Of a stretch of 64,000 nt of DNA, positions 9,565 to 20,499 are shown piece by piece. Position numbers and translations under genes: made by a program. The notes beneath the pieces were generated by a model. The model saw only the letters and a list, made by a program, of their open reading frames with translations. It ran no database searches and had not been told where the DNA came from. How positions within the stretch are numbered: position 1 is the first letter of the stretch; every line of letters begins with the position of its first letter. The DNA is from Eupeodes corollae (taxonomy: Eukaryota > Arthropoda > Insecta > Diptera > Syrphidae), in contig NC_079147.1 in the NCBI RefSeq assembly GCF_945859685.1, forward strand, positions 67,610,946 through 67,674,945, given 5' to 3'.

Positions 9565-10340
9565 CATATTTATCATGTTGTTTCGAGTTGAGACTTTAGC
9601 AAACTTTTCGCTCTGATCAATAAATTGTACTGTTATCACAGGCATATAAGAACGATTTGATAAGTTTGAAGCGGTCTCGGCTCATGGCTTCTTTTATTAT
9701 ATTGCAGCAAAAGACTGGTTGATTGGATCAAAAAAAAATACATTATTCCAATAAATGTACGGATTTCATTGAAATTTGTCTTGAATGTTAAATTATTTCT
9801 ATCCACATAAGCATACGTATTGGTGCTTTCAACAATGAAATTGATAATTTCATTATCAAGAAAAAATTCGTATATTTGAAGAGGATTGAAACTGCCTACA
9901 AGAAAAAAGGAATGGATTCAACTTAGGGTTCTGAGTGATTTTTATTTTAAACTTACCTTTTTTTTATAGATCGCTTGAATCTTTTCACTTGATACGTCTT
10001 TTGGAGTATTTGAAAAGCCAACTCGATGGCTCTTTGACCATTTTGGTAATTTATATTGAAAAAACATCGATTCCTTTGTAAATCGTCTAATATGCATTCC
10101 AGCTCTAATTCACCCGCTAGTTTATTTGCAATTTGTTCACGTCTTCCAATAATTAGACGTTATCATCAATTTCTTCATGGTCACTTAAAGCATCATTTTT
10201 TGGAGGCAGAATAATCACGTTTGTCCAACAGCTTTATCTATTTTCTGGTTCAATTCACTTCTTCGTCTGAACTAGGATTCATTAACATATATCTTCTAGT
10301 TCTTTAGCCGAAAAAAAACATCTGGCGATACATAATAGTT
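9565..10340 (-). pseudogene. piggyBac-like transposase remnant, N-terminal half
   Basis: Minus-strand pieces are: ILPPKNDALSDHEEIDDN (acidic N-terminus); LPKWSKSHRVGFSNTPKD; FNPLQIYEFFLDNEIINFIV; ESTNTYAYVDRNN with EIRTFIGIMYFF; and MSRDRFKLIKSFLYACDNS. These fit the start of a piggyBac-family transposase (PxEFF, TNxYA, eirxfiG, sRdRFxxI). A possible intron lies between the second and third pieces (GTAAGTTT to TTCTTGTAG, about 65 bp at 9895-9958). Stops and frameshifts are present. The rest of the core is missing here; C-terminal motifs lie at 2565-3245. Confidence 0.72.
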
Positions 10341-10624
10341 TTTTTTTTTTTTAACTTTAAAACACAGATATTTTTAAAAAACACTGACAATTTTTACTTA
10401 ATAAGTGAAATTTAGAACGAGTCACACGTACTTATATACCCGAAATATTTATTTTCAACATTATGGATTTTTAAATATGCAGCCCGTTTTTTATATGGGA
10501 AAAGGGTTTTCCAATAAATATACATGGAAGTGTTGAATGATTTTTTTTAGATAAAAATGCACACTATGTCTTGAAAAAAGAAATCAATTTTTAATACTGT
10601 ACAATCATTTCTAAGAATTATCTC

Positions 10625-10639
10625 GCGCGGAAGGGTTAA
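10625..10639 (-). repeat. Candidate piggyBac-type 5' terminus at TTAA
   Basis: On the minus strand, TTAA (10636-10639) is followed by CCCTTCCGCGCGAG. TTAA next to a CCCT end is the piggyBac signature, about 300 bp upstream of the N-terminal remnant. Confidence 0.5.
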
Positions 10640-10999
10640 ATGGTCAAACGCGACTCAGAGGTTTACTCTTACCTGCTATGCTAGGTAAATTACCCATAAA
10701 AATTGGTCTAATTTTATTTTACAATATAATTTCAACCTTTTTTTATATATTTGTAAAGTTTTTTTTTGAAGTTTGTTTTCATTTTTTTTTTAAGTTTGAA
10801 AAATTTGGAAGATATAAAAAACTCCAGAGATAATTTTTTTTTAAATCCAAAAACTGGTCGATAAGATTATTTGATAAACACCCAGTATTAGTTCTAAAAC
10901 GCTATAAAAAATGTACCAATTAAGTCCCTGAAGGCCAAACGTGATAAGTTTCGTTTGCGCAACATTAGCCGGTTAAGAAACTTAACGACACGTTATTAT
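10640..10999. other. No feature recognised
   Basis: AT-rich spacer between the TTAA terminus and the noncoding repeat. Confidence 0.4.
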
Positions 11000-11119
11000 T
11001 AACTTCCCATAGGAAGTTATTGTAATGGGTCCGATTTGTCAAATTGAAAATTTTGACATTTCTCGACGTTTCAAGGTCCCTAGAGTCGAAATAAAAGATT
11101 TTTAGAAAGATGTCTGTGC

Positions 11120-11172
11120 GTGCGTGTGTACGTACGTTTGTACGTCCGTACGTCCGTACGTCCGTACGTTCG
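11120..11172 (+). repeat. (TACGTCCG)n-type simple repeat
   Basis: GTGCG/GTACGT and CGTCCGTA units. It is shorter in the copy at 50120-50162, so it varies between copies of the element. Confidence 0.75.
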
Positions 11173-11429
11173 CGACGTTTTTTTCGTGGTCCATAGCTCA
11201 AGAACCAGAAGAGATATCGACTTCAAATAAATTTTGTTATACAGATAATAAGGCAGAAAGATGCAGAAAGGGCTCTCAAGAAAATTGCGTGGGTGGTTTT
11301 TTTACTATAGCAGTTTGAAAAAAAGGTGAAAATTTTGGTTAACCCTAAATATCTTACGAACCAAAAACGCTAGAGACTTGAATTAAATTTTATATAATAG
11401 ATTGTAACGTGATACCAAACAGGTATATT

Positions 11430-12890
11430 TTTTGAAAAAAATCAATATAACGGTTTTTTTTTAAATCAATAAAACTGAAAAAAAAAAAAATTTGTCACCT
11501 CCAAAATTTTACGACTGAAATATGATTTTATCTCTAAAACAATTGTGTGCAACGAAGAATAATGTTTTTGACATCTGATAAAATTTTGATAAAAATCTAA
11601 TTGACAGTTTTTTTTATAAAAAATAAAAATCTAAAAAAAAAAACATTACTCGAAGTTCGTAAAAATGGAATATCGATTCAAATATCTTTTCAAAAACTTG
11701 AAATTAAAGCTTCAATTTTATTTTATCTTATAAAAAATATTGTTTTCAACATTCTGAAAAATTTTGAGAAAAATCGAATTGACAGTTTTTTTTACAAAAA
11801 ATAAAAACCTAAAAAAAAAATTTATAAAAGTTGGTAAAAATTGATTTTCGACTCAAATATCTTTTCAAAACTTTGAGATATTGGCTTTAATTTACTTTTA
11901 TTTTTCGAAACATCTTGTTGTCAACATTCAGTTAAAGTTTGAAAAAAATCGAATTGACAGTTTTTTTTACAAAAAATAAAAACCTAAACAAAAAATTTAT
12001 AAAAGTTGGTAAAAATTGATTTTCGACTCAAATATCTTTTCAAAACTTTGAGATATTGGCTTTAATTTACTTTTATCTTTCAAAACATCTTGTTGTCAAC
12101 ATTCAGTTAAAGTTTGAAAAAAATCGAATTGACAGTTTTTTTTACAAAAAATAAAAACCTAAACAAAAAATTTATAAAAGTTGGTAAAAATTGATTTTCG
12201 ACTCAAATATCTTTTCAAAACTTTGAGATATTGGCTTTAATTTAATTTTATATTTTGAAACATCTTGTTGTCAACATTCCGTTTAAGTTTTAAAAAAATC
12301 GTTTTGACAGTTTTTGTACAAAAACTTAAAAACCGAAAAAAAAATTAACAAAAGTTCGTAAAAAATGATTATCAACTCAAATATCTTTTAAAAACTTTGA
12401 GATAATAGGTTCTAACTAATTTTTTCTTATAAGAAATATTGTTTTCAACATTAGGACAAATTTTGAGAAAAATCGAATTGACAGTTTTTTTACAAAAAAT
12501 AAAAACCTAAAAAAAAGTATAAAAGTTTTTAAAGATTGATTTTCGACTCAAATATCTCTTCAAAAATTTTAAATATTGGCTTCAAACTAATTTTATCTTA
12601 TAAAAAATATTGTTTTCAACGTTTGGTAAAATTTTTAAAAAATTCGAATTGACTGTTTTTTTACAAAAAAATAAAACTCTAGAAAAAAACAATACCTACT
12701 AAAACTTGGTAAAAATTTACTTTCGGGTCAAATAGCTTTTCAAAAATTAAAAATATTCGCTTCAAACTTATTTTATTTCAGAGAAAATATTGTTTTCAAT
12801 ATTCAGTAATTTTTATATAAAAATCCAACAGTCCGTTTTTTTTCATAAAAAATAAAATCTACAAAAAATAGTGCGCAAATTTGGTAAAAA
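11430..12890 (+). repeat. Tandem array, period about 175 bp, 8-9 degenerate units
   Basis: The marker TTGACAG, followed by T-rich then A-rich runs, recurs at about 11602, 11779, 11954, 12129, 12304 and 12478, with variants at 12649 and about 12828. Spacing is 171-177 bp. Each unit also has ATTTTCGACTCAAATATCTT and TTGTTNTCAACATT. Neighbouring middle units are nearly identical, as expected for recent local expansion. Confidence 0.85.
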
Positions 12891-13109
12891 TACATATAGA
12901 CAAACTTTTAAGCAAAACAAATCGACAGACGGGATGGGAAGTTATCAGTGTGGGTCGCATCCCAGCCTCTTTTTGTAATTTCTAATTGAAAGAAGGAGAG
13001 ATTCATCTTAGCCGAGATGACATAGTTTTGGTAAGAGAGCCTAATGTTGAGCTTTAGTGAATGCTAAATATCAATCACAATAATATCAATTTCTATAAAA
13101 ACACGTGAC

Positions 13110-15020
13110 GTAAGGGTTTTTATGCCAAGTTAGGAGGGGAAGATATTTTTGGTGGAATAATGGGGAAAAACAGCCTGCACGACAAAACTTTCGATAACGG
13201 ATTCAGGCACATAGATTTTGCGCGAGTCGAAACGTCATCACCTCAACATCCACAAATTAACATAGACTTCTTCAGATCAATCTAACTTCAACCAAATTGA
13301 CGATATTGTGATCGACGCTAGACAAACTTCCAGCAGCATCGCTGTCCAAACTTTTCGAGGAATTAACATCCACTCGGACCACTACCTCGTTGTAGCCAAG
13401 GTGGCACTTTGGTTTTTAAGGCCCAAGGCAAAACAGGGAGATGCTATGAGAAGGAACAGCGTCGAACGGCTACAATTGCAAGAGAGCACCAAATCCTTTT
13501 CCGACCGAGTTACAAGTGAGGGTACTTGGTACTCTCAAAGTTCTTTGCCGCAAGACAATTATCGAAAACCAGTGGCAATATTACCAAGATGCAATCAAAA
13601 AAGCCACCTGGGTTTCAATCAACCACTAACAAGGAACCAATATTTTGATGAGGAAAGTCGGAAGCAAATGCAACCAAACAACAGGCACCCAAAGCGGCGT
13701 TGCATAGAAGGACGAGAACTGCTCAAGTGCTCTATGAGCAGAAGAGGCGAGAGGAACACCGAAGGAAAACGAAATAGCATGAGAAGCGTGTGGTTGAAGA
13801 TGTTGAGGGGCTCCAAAGCAGGAATGAAGTTGTTGTTTCATTCTAAATTTTCGAAGTTCGAAAGTCTTATGAGCACGTGAAACGAAATTCACAAGTCCAT
13901 AAACCTAGCATCAAAGGCTGCAAAGACGAAAATGGAAACATCATTGTTGAATCGGTGTCAATACTGAGGATATGGAAGAACCACTTCTGGTAGACTGTAT
14001 AACGGCGACGACTAACCGAATTCTATTGTCAGGCTTAATGATCCATTCAATTTAATAATCTAAAGTCAACAATGCCAAGTTCCCGACTTAGACGAGATTG
14101 CCATATCTAATCTGAAATCTAACAAAGCCGCTGGAGCATATAACTTAAATACCAAGCTCTTCAAAAAAACTGCAGATATATTTGTTAGAAGCATGCACCA
14201 GCTTATCTGTAAGATATGGTAGGAAGAAAGCATGCCCAATGAATAGTACCTCAGTATTGTTTGTCCGATTCTGAAACAAGGAGACCCTCTTAACTGCACA
14301 AACTATAGAGGCATCAGTCTGCTTAACATCGCTTGCAAAATCTTCCCTTCCATAATATCTGAAGCCCATCGTTAACAACCTGATAGGTATTTATGAGTGT
14401 GGTTTTAGACAGGAAAGTCCAAACCGAAGAACATTAATTCGGCTACCAACATCTTTTTATCGACTTCAAGGCCGCATATGCCAGCATCTACAGGGACAAG
14501 ATGTATAGAGCCATGTCTAGTTTTGCCATCAATGCCCAACTCGTCCGTTTGTTCAGGATGACTATGGAGAACTCACACTGCTATATTAAGGTTGGAAACA
14601 ATTTAACAGAACATTCCAATGTAAAAAAAGGCTTTAGACAACCTTATGCACTGTCATGCGATTTCTTTAACAAGGTACTTGAGAGAAGAGTGCAGAGATC
14701 CCATGTCAACACTAGAGGTACTATCGTTCATAAGTTTGTCCAGTTACTAGCAATTGATGATGACATTGACATAATCGGAAGAACTCAGCGTAGTTTCAAT
14801 AGAGCTTTTGTGAGTATTGAGACAGAGGCGGCAAAAATTGGTTTAACGGTTAATGAGAGACACCGACGACGTCTCGGTCAAAATGTCGCTTTTGACCCAC
14901 GTAACTTGGATGTAGGTAAGAACTTTGTCTAGCTAAGCTCCACTATGAATTCATAAAACAAAAACATCGCTGAGATAAAACGATGAATTACTCTTGCTAT
15001 TTCTTTGGGCTTTGAAACGA
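13110..15020 (+). pseudogene. RTE-type LINE, copy G (5'-truncated, decayed)
   Basis: Begins in the endonuclease (ATGCCAAG.., then DIFGGIM-like block, CACGACAAAAC), continues through the EN end (NIHSDHYLVVAKVAL), the basic linker, and the RT (MYRAMSSFAINAQLVRLFRMTM; ITEHSNVKKGFRQ-like). The catalytic YADD is replaced by AIDDD in LLAIDDDIDIIGRT near 14750. Several frameshifts and stops. Subfamily 1 (closest to copy E). The 3' end is missing after about 15020. Confidence 0.8.
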
Positions 15021-16855
15021 TTTTTGGTTTCTTATTAAGAAACAAAAAATTATTAATTTATTTTAACTGTCTAATCATATTCAAAGATAAACTGTTTTGT
15101 ACATAATTTTCTAAGACAAACATTTTAGTTTTTAACCATGTTTCTTATATTAAATACTTTTTAAAAATAAAATTATTGCAAATTTAATTCTGCGTAAAGT
15201 TGATGATATTTTTAAGCTAAATAACAATATATTAACCACGTCATCATAAATCTGTATAGATGTTAAGCAAATATGCTCTTTCTTGGCAGCAAAATGGAAA
15301 CACCGTGTTCCAATTTTCGACCTTCGGTTTTAATTTACAATTTATTCTATTCAGTTTTATTGGGCGTAAACGTTACCTTTTCAATTTTTAAGTGAGTTGA
15401 AAAATTAAATAATTATATAGCATATACAGTGTTTTTATGCAATTATTCTGAGCTTACTCAATCTATCTTAAAATTTTTAATGTATGTATTTAATTTATAT
15501 TCCGATTTTTCTCGTATAAAATTTCCCTGGAACTCTTCTTCACTTGATGTGATAATTATTCTGAAACATTCACTTTCATCATTAAAAAAAATACTATTGC
15601 AAAGGTTCGTTCATACTCTATTTCTTTTGTTGATGCAATAAAATTATGTATGAATATTAATATCCCTTGAGTCCTTTTTCGATTTCTTCATCCTCCGTTA
15701 AATTCCTGTGACCTATTTCTAGTGTCTAGGATCTTCAGCGACTTTATTACATCGGACTAACTTCCTCATCTCGATTTTCTTTTGAGCAAATATTATTCAC
15801 ACTGTAAATATACAAGATATATATAAAACAAATGATTTGTATCTTTCTTTCTTTCACTTTATGTCATAATATTCTTTTCTGTGTTACAATGAAAATATGA
15901 GAAAAATAAAAGAAGACAGATAAATAATAAATATTTCTTCTTTGAACGTACCTTATATGCATCTTGTTGTCATGAATCATGATGCTTTGCAATTTATCTC
16001 GTCTTTTTTTTATCTTTAATAATTTCAAATTCAAGATTTAAAAATGTCACGAAAAATGCATTGGAGAAAAATATTTATTATAAAGATAGCAAAAAAGTAT
16101 CTCAAAGATGCAGGTATACAGGTATCTTTCATCAGCTGACATTGCTTTATGATATTTTTCAAGGCAAAATATTATACTTCACTGTTCACTTTGAACTGCT
16201 GTTTTTTATTTCATTTTTGTTGATGGACATCTTCGTTTCGTTAAATAATTCTTAGGAAAAAAGAAATGAAATCCATTTCAGGGGAAACTTTCAAATGAGT
16301 ATAAGAAGAAGATTTGAAAGAATGGAAGTAAGAGTTGAATTTGGTATTTGAATTTAGAAATCCTTAAAAAGGAGCATTTTTGACCTTGGATTTCAAGGTA
16401 AATAAATAAAGCATGGTTATGATTTATTTTTTGTAATTTTTAAGTTAAAGTCAAGCTTTCAAGTTTTTAAGGGAATACGTCAATCTTTGTTAGTTTTTAG
16501 ACAGTGGCCATGGGCTAAATGTAGTTATTTTTGGTATTTAAGCATTCATTTCACTTTTCTTAAACCAAATAGAAGTAGACTGGAGAATTATATCATCTAA
16601 AACATAAACATTAAAAAACAGGGTACGTAACCTTCAAATACTCATTTTTATAACTAATGATTTAAATTTTTACTTAGAAAGACCAAGATTGCACAATTCA
16701 AGGTTTCAAGTAAATTTACATTTGTTTTATTAAGGTCTCAACATTAATATATTGAGAACATAATATTATTATATTATAACAAACATTGAGAGTCAAAACG
16801 GGCCTTTAGTAATCGCAATAACTATATGTGCATAAAATTAGGAAATAAAACCAAA
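15021..16855. other. No feature recognised
   Basis: 1.8 kb of AT-rich DNA. Short open frames (15429-15641, 16061-16255) lack motifs and look like chance. Confidence 0.45.
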
Positions 16856-16859
16856 TATT

Positions 16860-17205
16860 TTATTCATTGACATTTCTTGACGTGTCTAGGTCCATATAAT
16901 CCATATCCATGGTTTCTAGAGAGATGTATGTGCAATGTATGCGTCTGGACGTAAGTTCTTACGATCGAACTTTAGGGATACCTTTGTGCCTTGGCCATTT
17001 GTCAAGAAACGGCAGTGATATGGACTTACAATTTTTTTTTACGGGTAACAACATTGAAATATTCAATAAAGACTTACCGTGGGTGTTTCTTTTTATTACA
17101 AAGAAAATAAAAAAAAATTGGTTCTACCCAAGTATCTAACAAAACAAGAACGTTTTTGACATCAATTAAACTTTATAATATGCAATATGCATTGCGCTAC
17201 TATAT
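16860..17205 (+). repeat. Diverged copy of the noncoding repeat head
   Basis: TTGACATTTCTTGACGTGTC, GAGATGTATGTGCAATG, CGTGGGTGTTTCTTTTTATTAC and AAGTATCTAACAAAAC..AACG follow the order of 11055-11420, with many substitutions and no 175-bp array. An old relative. Confidence 0.5.
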
Positions 17206-17329
17206 CAAGTTGCTTTAAACGATCACAACACAAACGTTTCTGTTTGAAACACAAGTAACTAAAGAAAACCTTAGCCAATTTACAAAATATTTAAGTGGAT
17301 TTAAGTTAGTTTGGGAAGCTGCAATAAAA

Positions 17330-18262
17330 ATTAATGTTAAAGGACGAGCAAGTGGACGCAGTGTCTTTGGGATCAAAACTACCTTATTAAGAATAAGAAA
17401 CTACAGCTTTGTGGAACATGAAGGAGTTACGATTGTGAAACTTTTAAATGAAAATAATATGTACATTATCCCGTTCTATATACACTGCAATCATTGGAAT
17501 GAAGATCACGAACGTTTGAACACCATTATGCAGCAATTTGCCGGAAAAAGCGTTCTATTAATTGGAGATTTAAATGCGAGAATCACCAATCTACAAATCA
17601 CCACGTCTCTAAGTATTAACAACTCCTTACTAAATCTTGATAACAGATCATTAAAAGACAATATTCGCAAAAAAAATGGAACACACTTCCTGGAAATGCT
17701 TCAGTTGTGATGATTGCCTGGTGCTAAATGGTTGCACGAAAAGTCATAACGATGGTAACTTCACTTATTATGGTGGACAGGGCAACTCTGTCATTGACTA
17801 CTGCGCGGCAAATAACAATTGGGTCAACTAAATTACTAATTTCGAAGTACAGCACCAAAACTTTTCTGACCAAATGCCCATTACCGTCGTTTTGACCGGA
17901 CAAAAATCCAATCAAGAAAAAATTCTGAAACTTATCCCTAGATTGAAATAGAAGCAGGAGGTTGTGGAAAAATACAAAAAAAACCTAGAACACCATAACT
18001 ATCAACGGTAGATGTTAACTATGATTCAACTGAATTACTATCAAACCAACTTGTGCGTTACATAAGAAACACCGCATCATCTATGGCATTAAATGGAATC
18101 TAAAAGTTCAAACAAAAGTGGTTTGAATATGAATGCATGAAAAGTCGTAAGAAATCCTTTTTTCTTTTTAATGCTATGCTTTTAGAAAATCGTACGTTGA
18201 AGCAAACTCACGGTACAAAGAAATGTGTTTGAAAAAGAAAAGTGAATATGAAAATGATCAAT
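17330..18262 (+). pseudogene. LINE endonuclease fragment of another clade
   Basis: Frames give GRASGRSVFGIKTTLL, MYIIPFYIHCNHWNEDHE, SVLLIGDLNARI, RSLKDNIRKKNGTHFLEM, then, after a frameshift, DGNFTYYGGQGNSVIDYC. These are AP-endonuclease motifs (GDLNAR and SVIDYC). A linker with RYKEMCLKKKSEYEN leads toward the RT. An RNase H fragment interrupts it at about 18263. The RT at 20500-21755 may be the rest of the same element. Confidence 0.7.
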
Positions 18263-18860
18263 CATGTAAACAGTCAGGGAGCTGTCAAAGCCATTAACTC
18301 GGCCACATCCTCACCTAAATTGGTCCAGCAATGTTGCGATGAGCTTGCGAGCCTGAATATTAACCTCGGTGTCACCCTGATCTGGATTCCGGGACATAGT
18401 GGTATCGTGGGAAATGAACGGGCTGACGAGCTAGCCAGGCAAGGATCGGCCCCTCATAGCTCACTTGCGGAAATGGTTAACATTCCTCTTGGTGCTATGA
18501 AGGGTAAAATCTTTTCTATTTACCCAACTGCATTATATCTAGGAAGATATGGCCCACCTCTAATAAAACCCATACAAACGATCTTCTATGCAGGCCAAGG
18601 CAAGACATAGCCAGGATTGTTGCAGTTTGTACCGGACATTGGCCTATAGGAGTTCATGCAGAGAAGTTGGGTATCTCTTACAACACCTTTTGCCGTAGTT
18701 GTAGTGACCAAAGAGAAAGTGAAACGATAATCCATGCAAATGTCCTGCTTTGGCAAACACTAGAATAAAATACTTTGGAAAAGCATTCTTTCACGAACTT
18801 GATGAGCTATCAGAGACAAAGATTAGAGACCTAATCTTTTTTTTCAATGCGACAAAATGG
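18263..18860 (+). pseudogene. LINE RNase H plus C-terminal zinc motif fragment
   Basis: VKAINSATSSPKLVQQC, LIWIPGHSGIVGNERADELA (His and last Asp), then further on ARIVAVCTGHWPIGVHAEKLG and FCRSCSDQRESETIIH, the Cys-Cys-His-type end usual in this LINE group. The first half of the RNase H is missing. Nearly identical to 9190-9560 where they overlap. Stops after IIHANVLLWQTLE. Confidence 0.78.
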
Positions 18861-18934
18861 GTCTAACATAATCGCTATGAAGCTTCCCTATAAATCTTTT
18901 AATTTCTATCACAGGTTAAACCAGTTTTTGGTAT

Positions 18935-20478
18935 CAAAACGGTGCACTAGGGTCTTATATAGCAACACTTTGGTCCCTCGAGAGAGGACTTTACTACTGA
19001 ATTGCTTTCTTAGTCCAAAGAAACAGCGGTTAGCAAGAGTTATTCTGCGTTTGATTTCAGCGCTGGTGTTGTTTTCTGCGTTTACAGCCGAGCCTAGGTA
19101 GACGAAGTCCTTGACTAACTCAAAGTTACGTCTATCGATGGTGGTTTTGACCAAAACGTCGGTGTTGTATGTCCTTTCTAGACGACAGCATGACCTCATT
19201 AACCTTTAAACAAATGTTTGCCGCCTCTGCCTCAATACTCACAAAAGCCCCATTGACATCACGCTGAGTTCTTCCGATTATGTCAATGTCATCAGCATAT
19301 GCCAGTAATTGGACAGACTTTTGAAAGATAGTGAATCTAGTGTTGACGTGTGAGCTCTGCACTATTCTTTCAAGCACGATGTTAAAAAAATCGCATGACA
19401 GCGCATCACCTTGACTAAAACTTTTTTTGAAATCGAAAGGTTCTGTTAAGTTGTTTCCAACCTTTATGGAGCAGCGTGAATTCTCCATGGTCATCCTGCA
19501 CAAACGGACGAGTTTGGCAGGGAGGCCAAAACTAGACATGTCTCTATACAGCTCGTCCCTGTAGATTCTGTCATATGCGGCCTTGAAATCGATGAAAAGA
19601 TGGTGGGTGTCGATTTGGTGTTCTTGAGTTTTTTCCAGGATCTGCCGTAATGTGAATATTTGATCAACTGGCGCTCATTGATGCTCCTATAGCTTAATAC
19701 TTCTTGCCTTAGTCTGGCTCCAATGACGAAATCGCATCCAAATAAGCGCTGTTGGTTTTCGTGGTAGCAGTCACCATAGTAAATATCGCAGTTTTTCAAC
19801 TTTTTTTTGCCCGGCCCATCCCATCGTATTTCCTGGATGGCGGTGATATCTGCTTTATATCGTTCTAGGGCCTCCGCTAATTCTTCGGCTGCACGTGGTC
19901 TATTAAGGGACCTAACATTCCACGAACATATCCGAAGTTCGTTGTCCTTTATTCGTTTGCGTAGGCTGTCAACAGTAAATCCATCCGTATCCGAATTTTG
20001 GTGGTGCTTCGCAACTATGAAAGCTTTTACGTAGCCAGGAAGTCACCCCGACGCACAACCCACAACCTGGAGGGCCAGATCCTAAGTATAACTCCAAGGA
20101 TGGGGAGCCGGATAAAACCGCTCCTTACAGGCCTGGGCTCCAAATAAGTCGAAGAAGCCCTATAAGGTGTTCACTAAGTAGTTCAACCTTACTGGAACTG
20201 TAGACGCCTCCGTTGATTCCATCTCGGGAATTCCTCCGCTGCCGTCTGGATAAGGAGAGGTGCCTTAGTGGAAACACCTCTCCCCACCTCCCTCGTTTGG
20301 TGCCCCCAACAACTTTCCACTGGGGTTGGAACCCAATCTCCAGTTGAGGTAATAGGCACCTGATGTTCACCACGAGGAGGTGAGAGTAGGAGTTGAAAGA
20401 CAGAGGTTGGTTTTAAGAAAATCCTGTGGACGCTTGTGTCCTCTTGAATGCACATGTCTCCATTTGAACATCCAACGA
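18935..20478 (-). mobile_element. RTE-type LINE, copy A (internally deleted)
   Basis: Reading down the minus strand: leader beginning GGATGTTCAAATGGAGACAT; an 82-codon leader ORF (20373-20125); EN start (WNVRSL region) to LFGCDFVIGARLRQEVLSYRS; then a direct jump to the RT palm. The jump is INERQ followed by LIKYSH, so most of EN and the linker are deleted. The RT (19539-19132) has SFSQGDALSCDFF and YADDIDIIGRTQRDV. After a break, the thumb reads FVYLGSAVNAENNTSAEIKRR. The copy stops near 18935, without the 3' tail. Subfamily 1. Confidence 0.82.
20125..20373 (-). CDS. Leader ORF of RTE copy A, 82 codons
   Basis: Starts MVNIRCLLPQLEIGFQPQWK and ends LLRLIWSPGL. The same 82-codon frame, with the same start and stop and only about 6 changes, is open in copy E (44973-45221). 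It sits before the endonuclease, where some RTE elements have a short ORF1. No domain recognised. It could be chance openness of a young leader. Confidence 0.35.
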   Translation of the reverse strand: MVNIRCLLPQLEIGFQPQWKVVGGTKRGRWGEVFPLRHLSLSRRQRRNSRDGINGGVYSSSKVELLSEHLIGLLRLIWSPGL

Positions 20479-20499
20479 TTACTTGGACAATTAAATCTC

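Larger units (their letters stand above)
11001..12968 (+). mobile_element. Noncoding repeat element, long copy
   Basis: The left end is AACTTCCCATAGGAAGTTATTG, itself a small hairpin. The right end is GGGATGGGAAGTTATCAGTG, then GTGGGTCGCATCCCAGCCT. The outer AACTTCCCAT is inverted as ATGGGAAGTT near the right end. A second copy (50002-51259) has the same ends and order, so the unit is real. Inside are a head shared with the second copy, an ACGT/CCGT simple repeat, and an AT-rich ~175-bp tandem array. No coding capacity. Probably non-autonomous; type not assigned. Confidence 0.7.

Noticed and set aside
11124..11318. 64-codon ORF repeated at 50111-50311
   Set aside because: The frame is shared because both lie in the noncoding repeat; it includes the simple repeat, whose length varies, and has no domain.
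11430..12890. CRISPR array
   Set aside because: Units of ~175 bp, AT-rich and wholly similar, with no constant repeat and variable spacer pattern; eukaryotic context.
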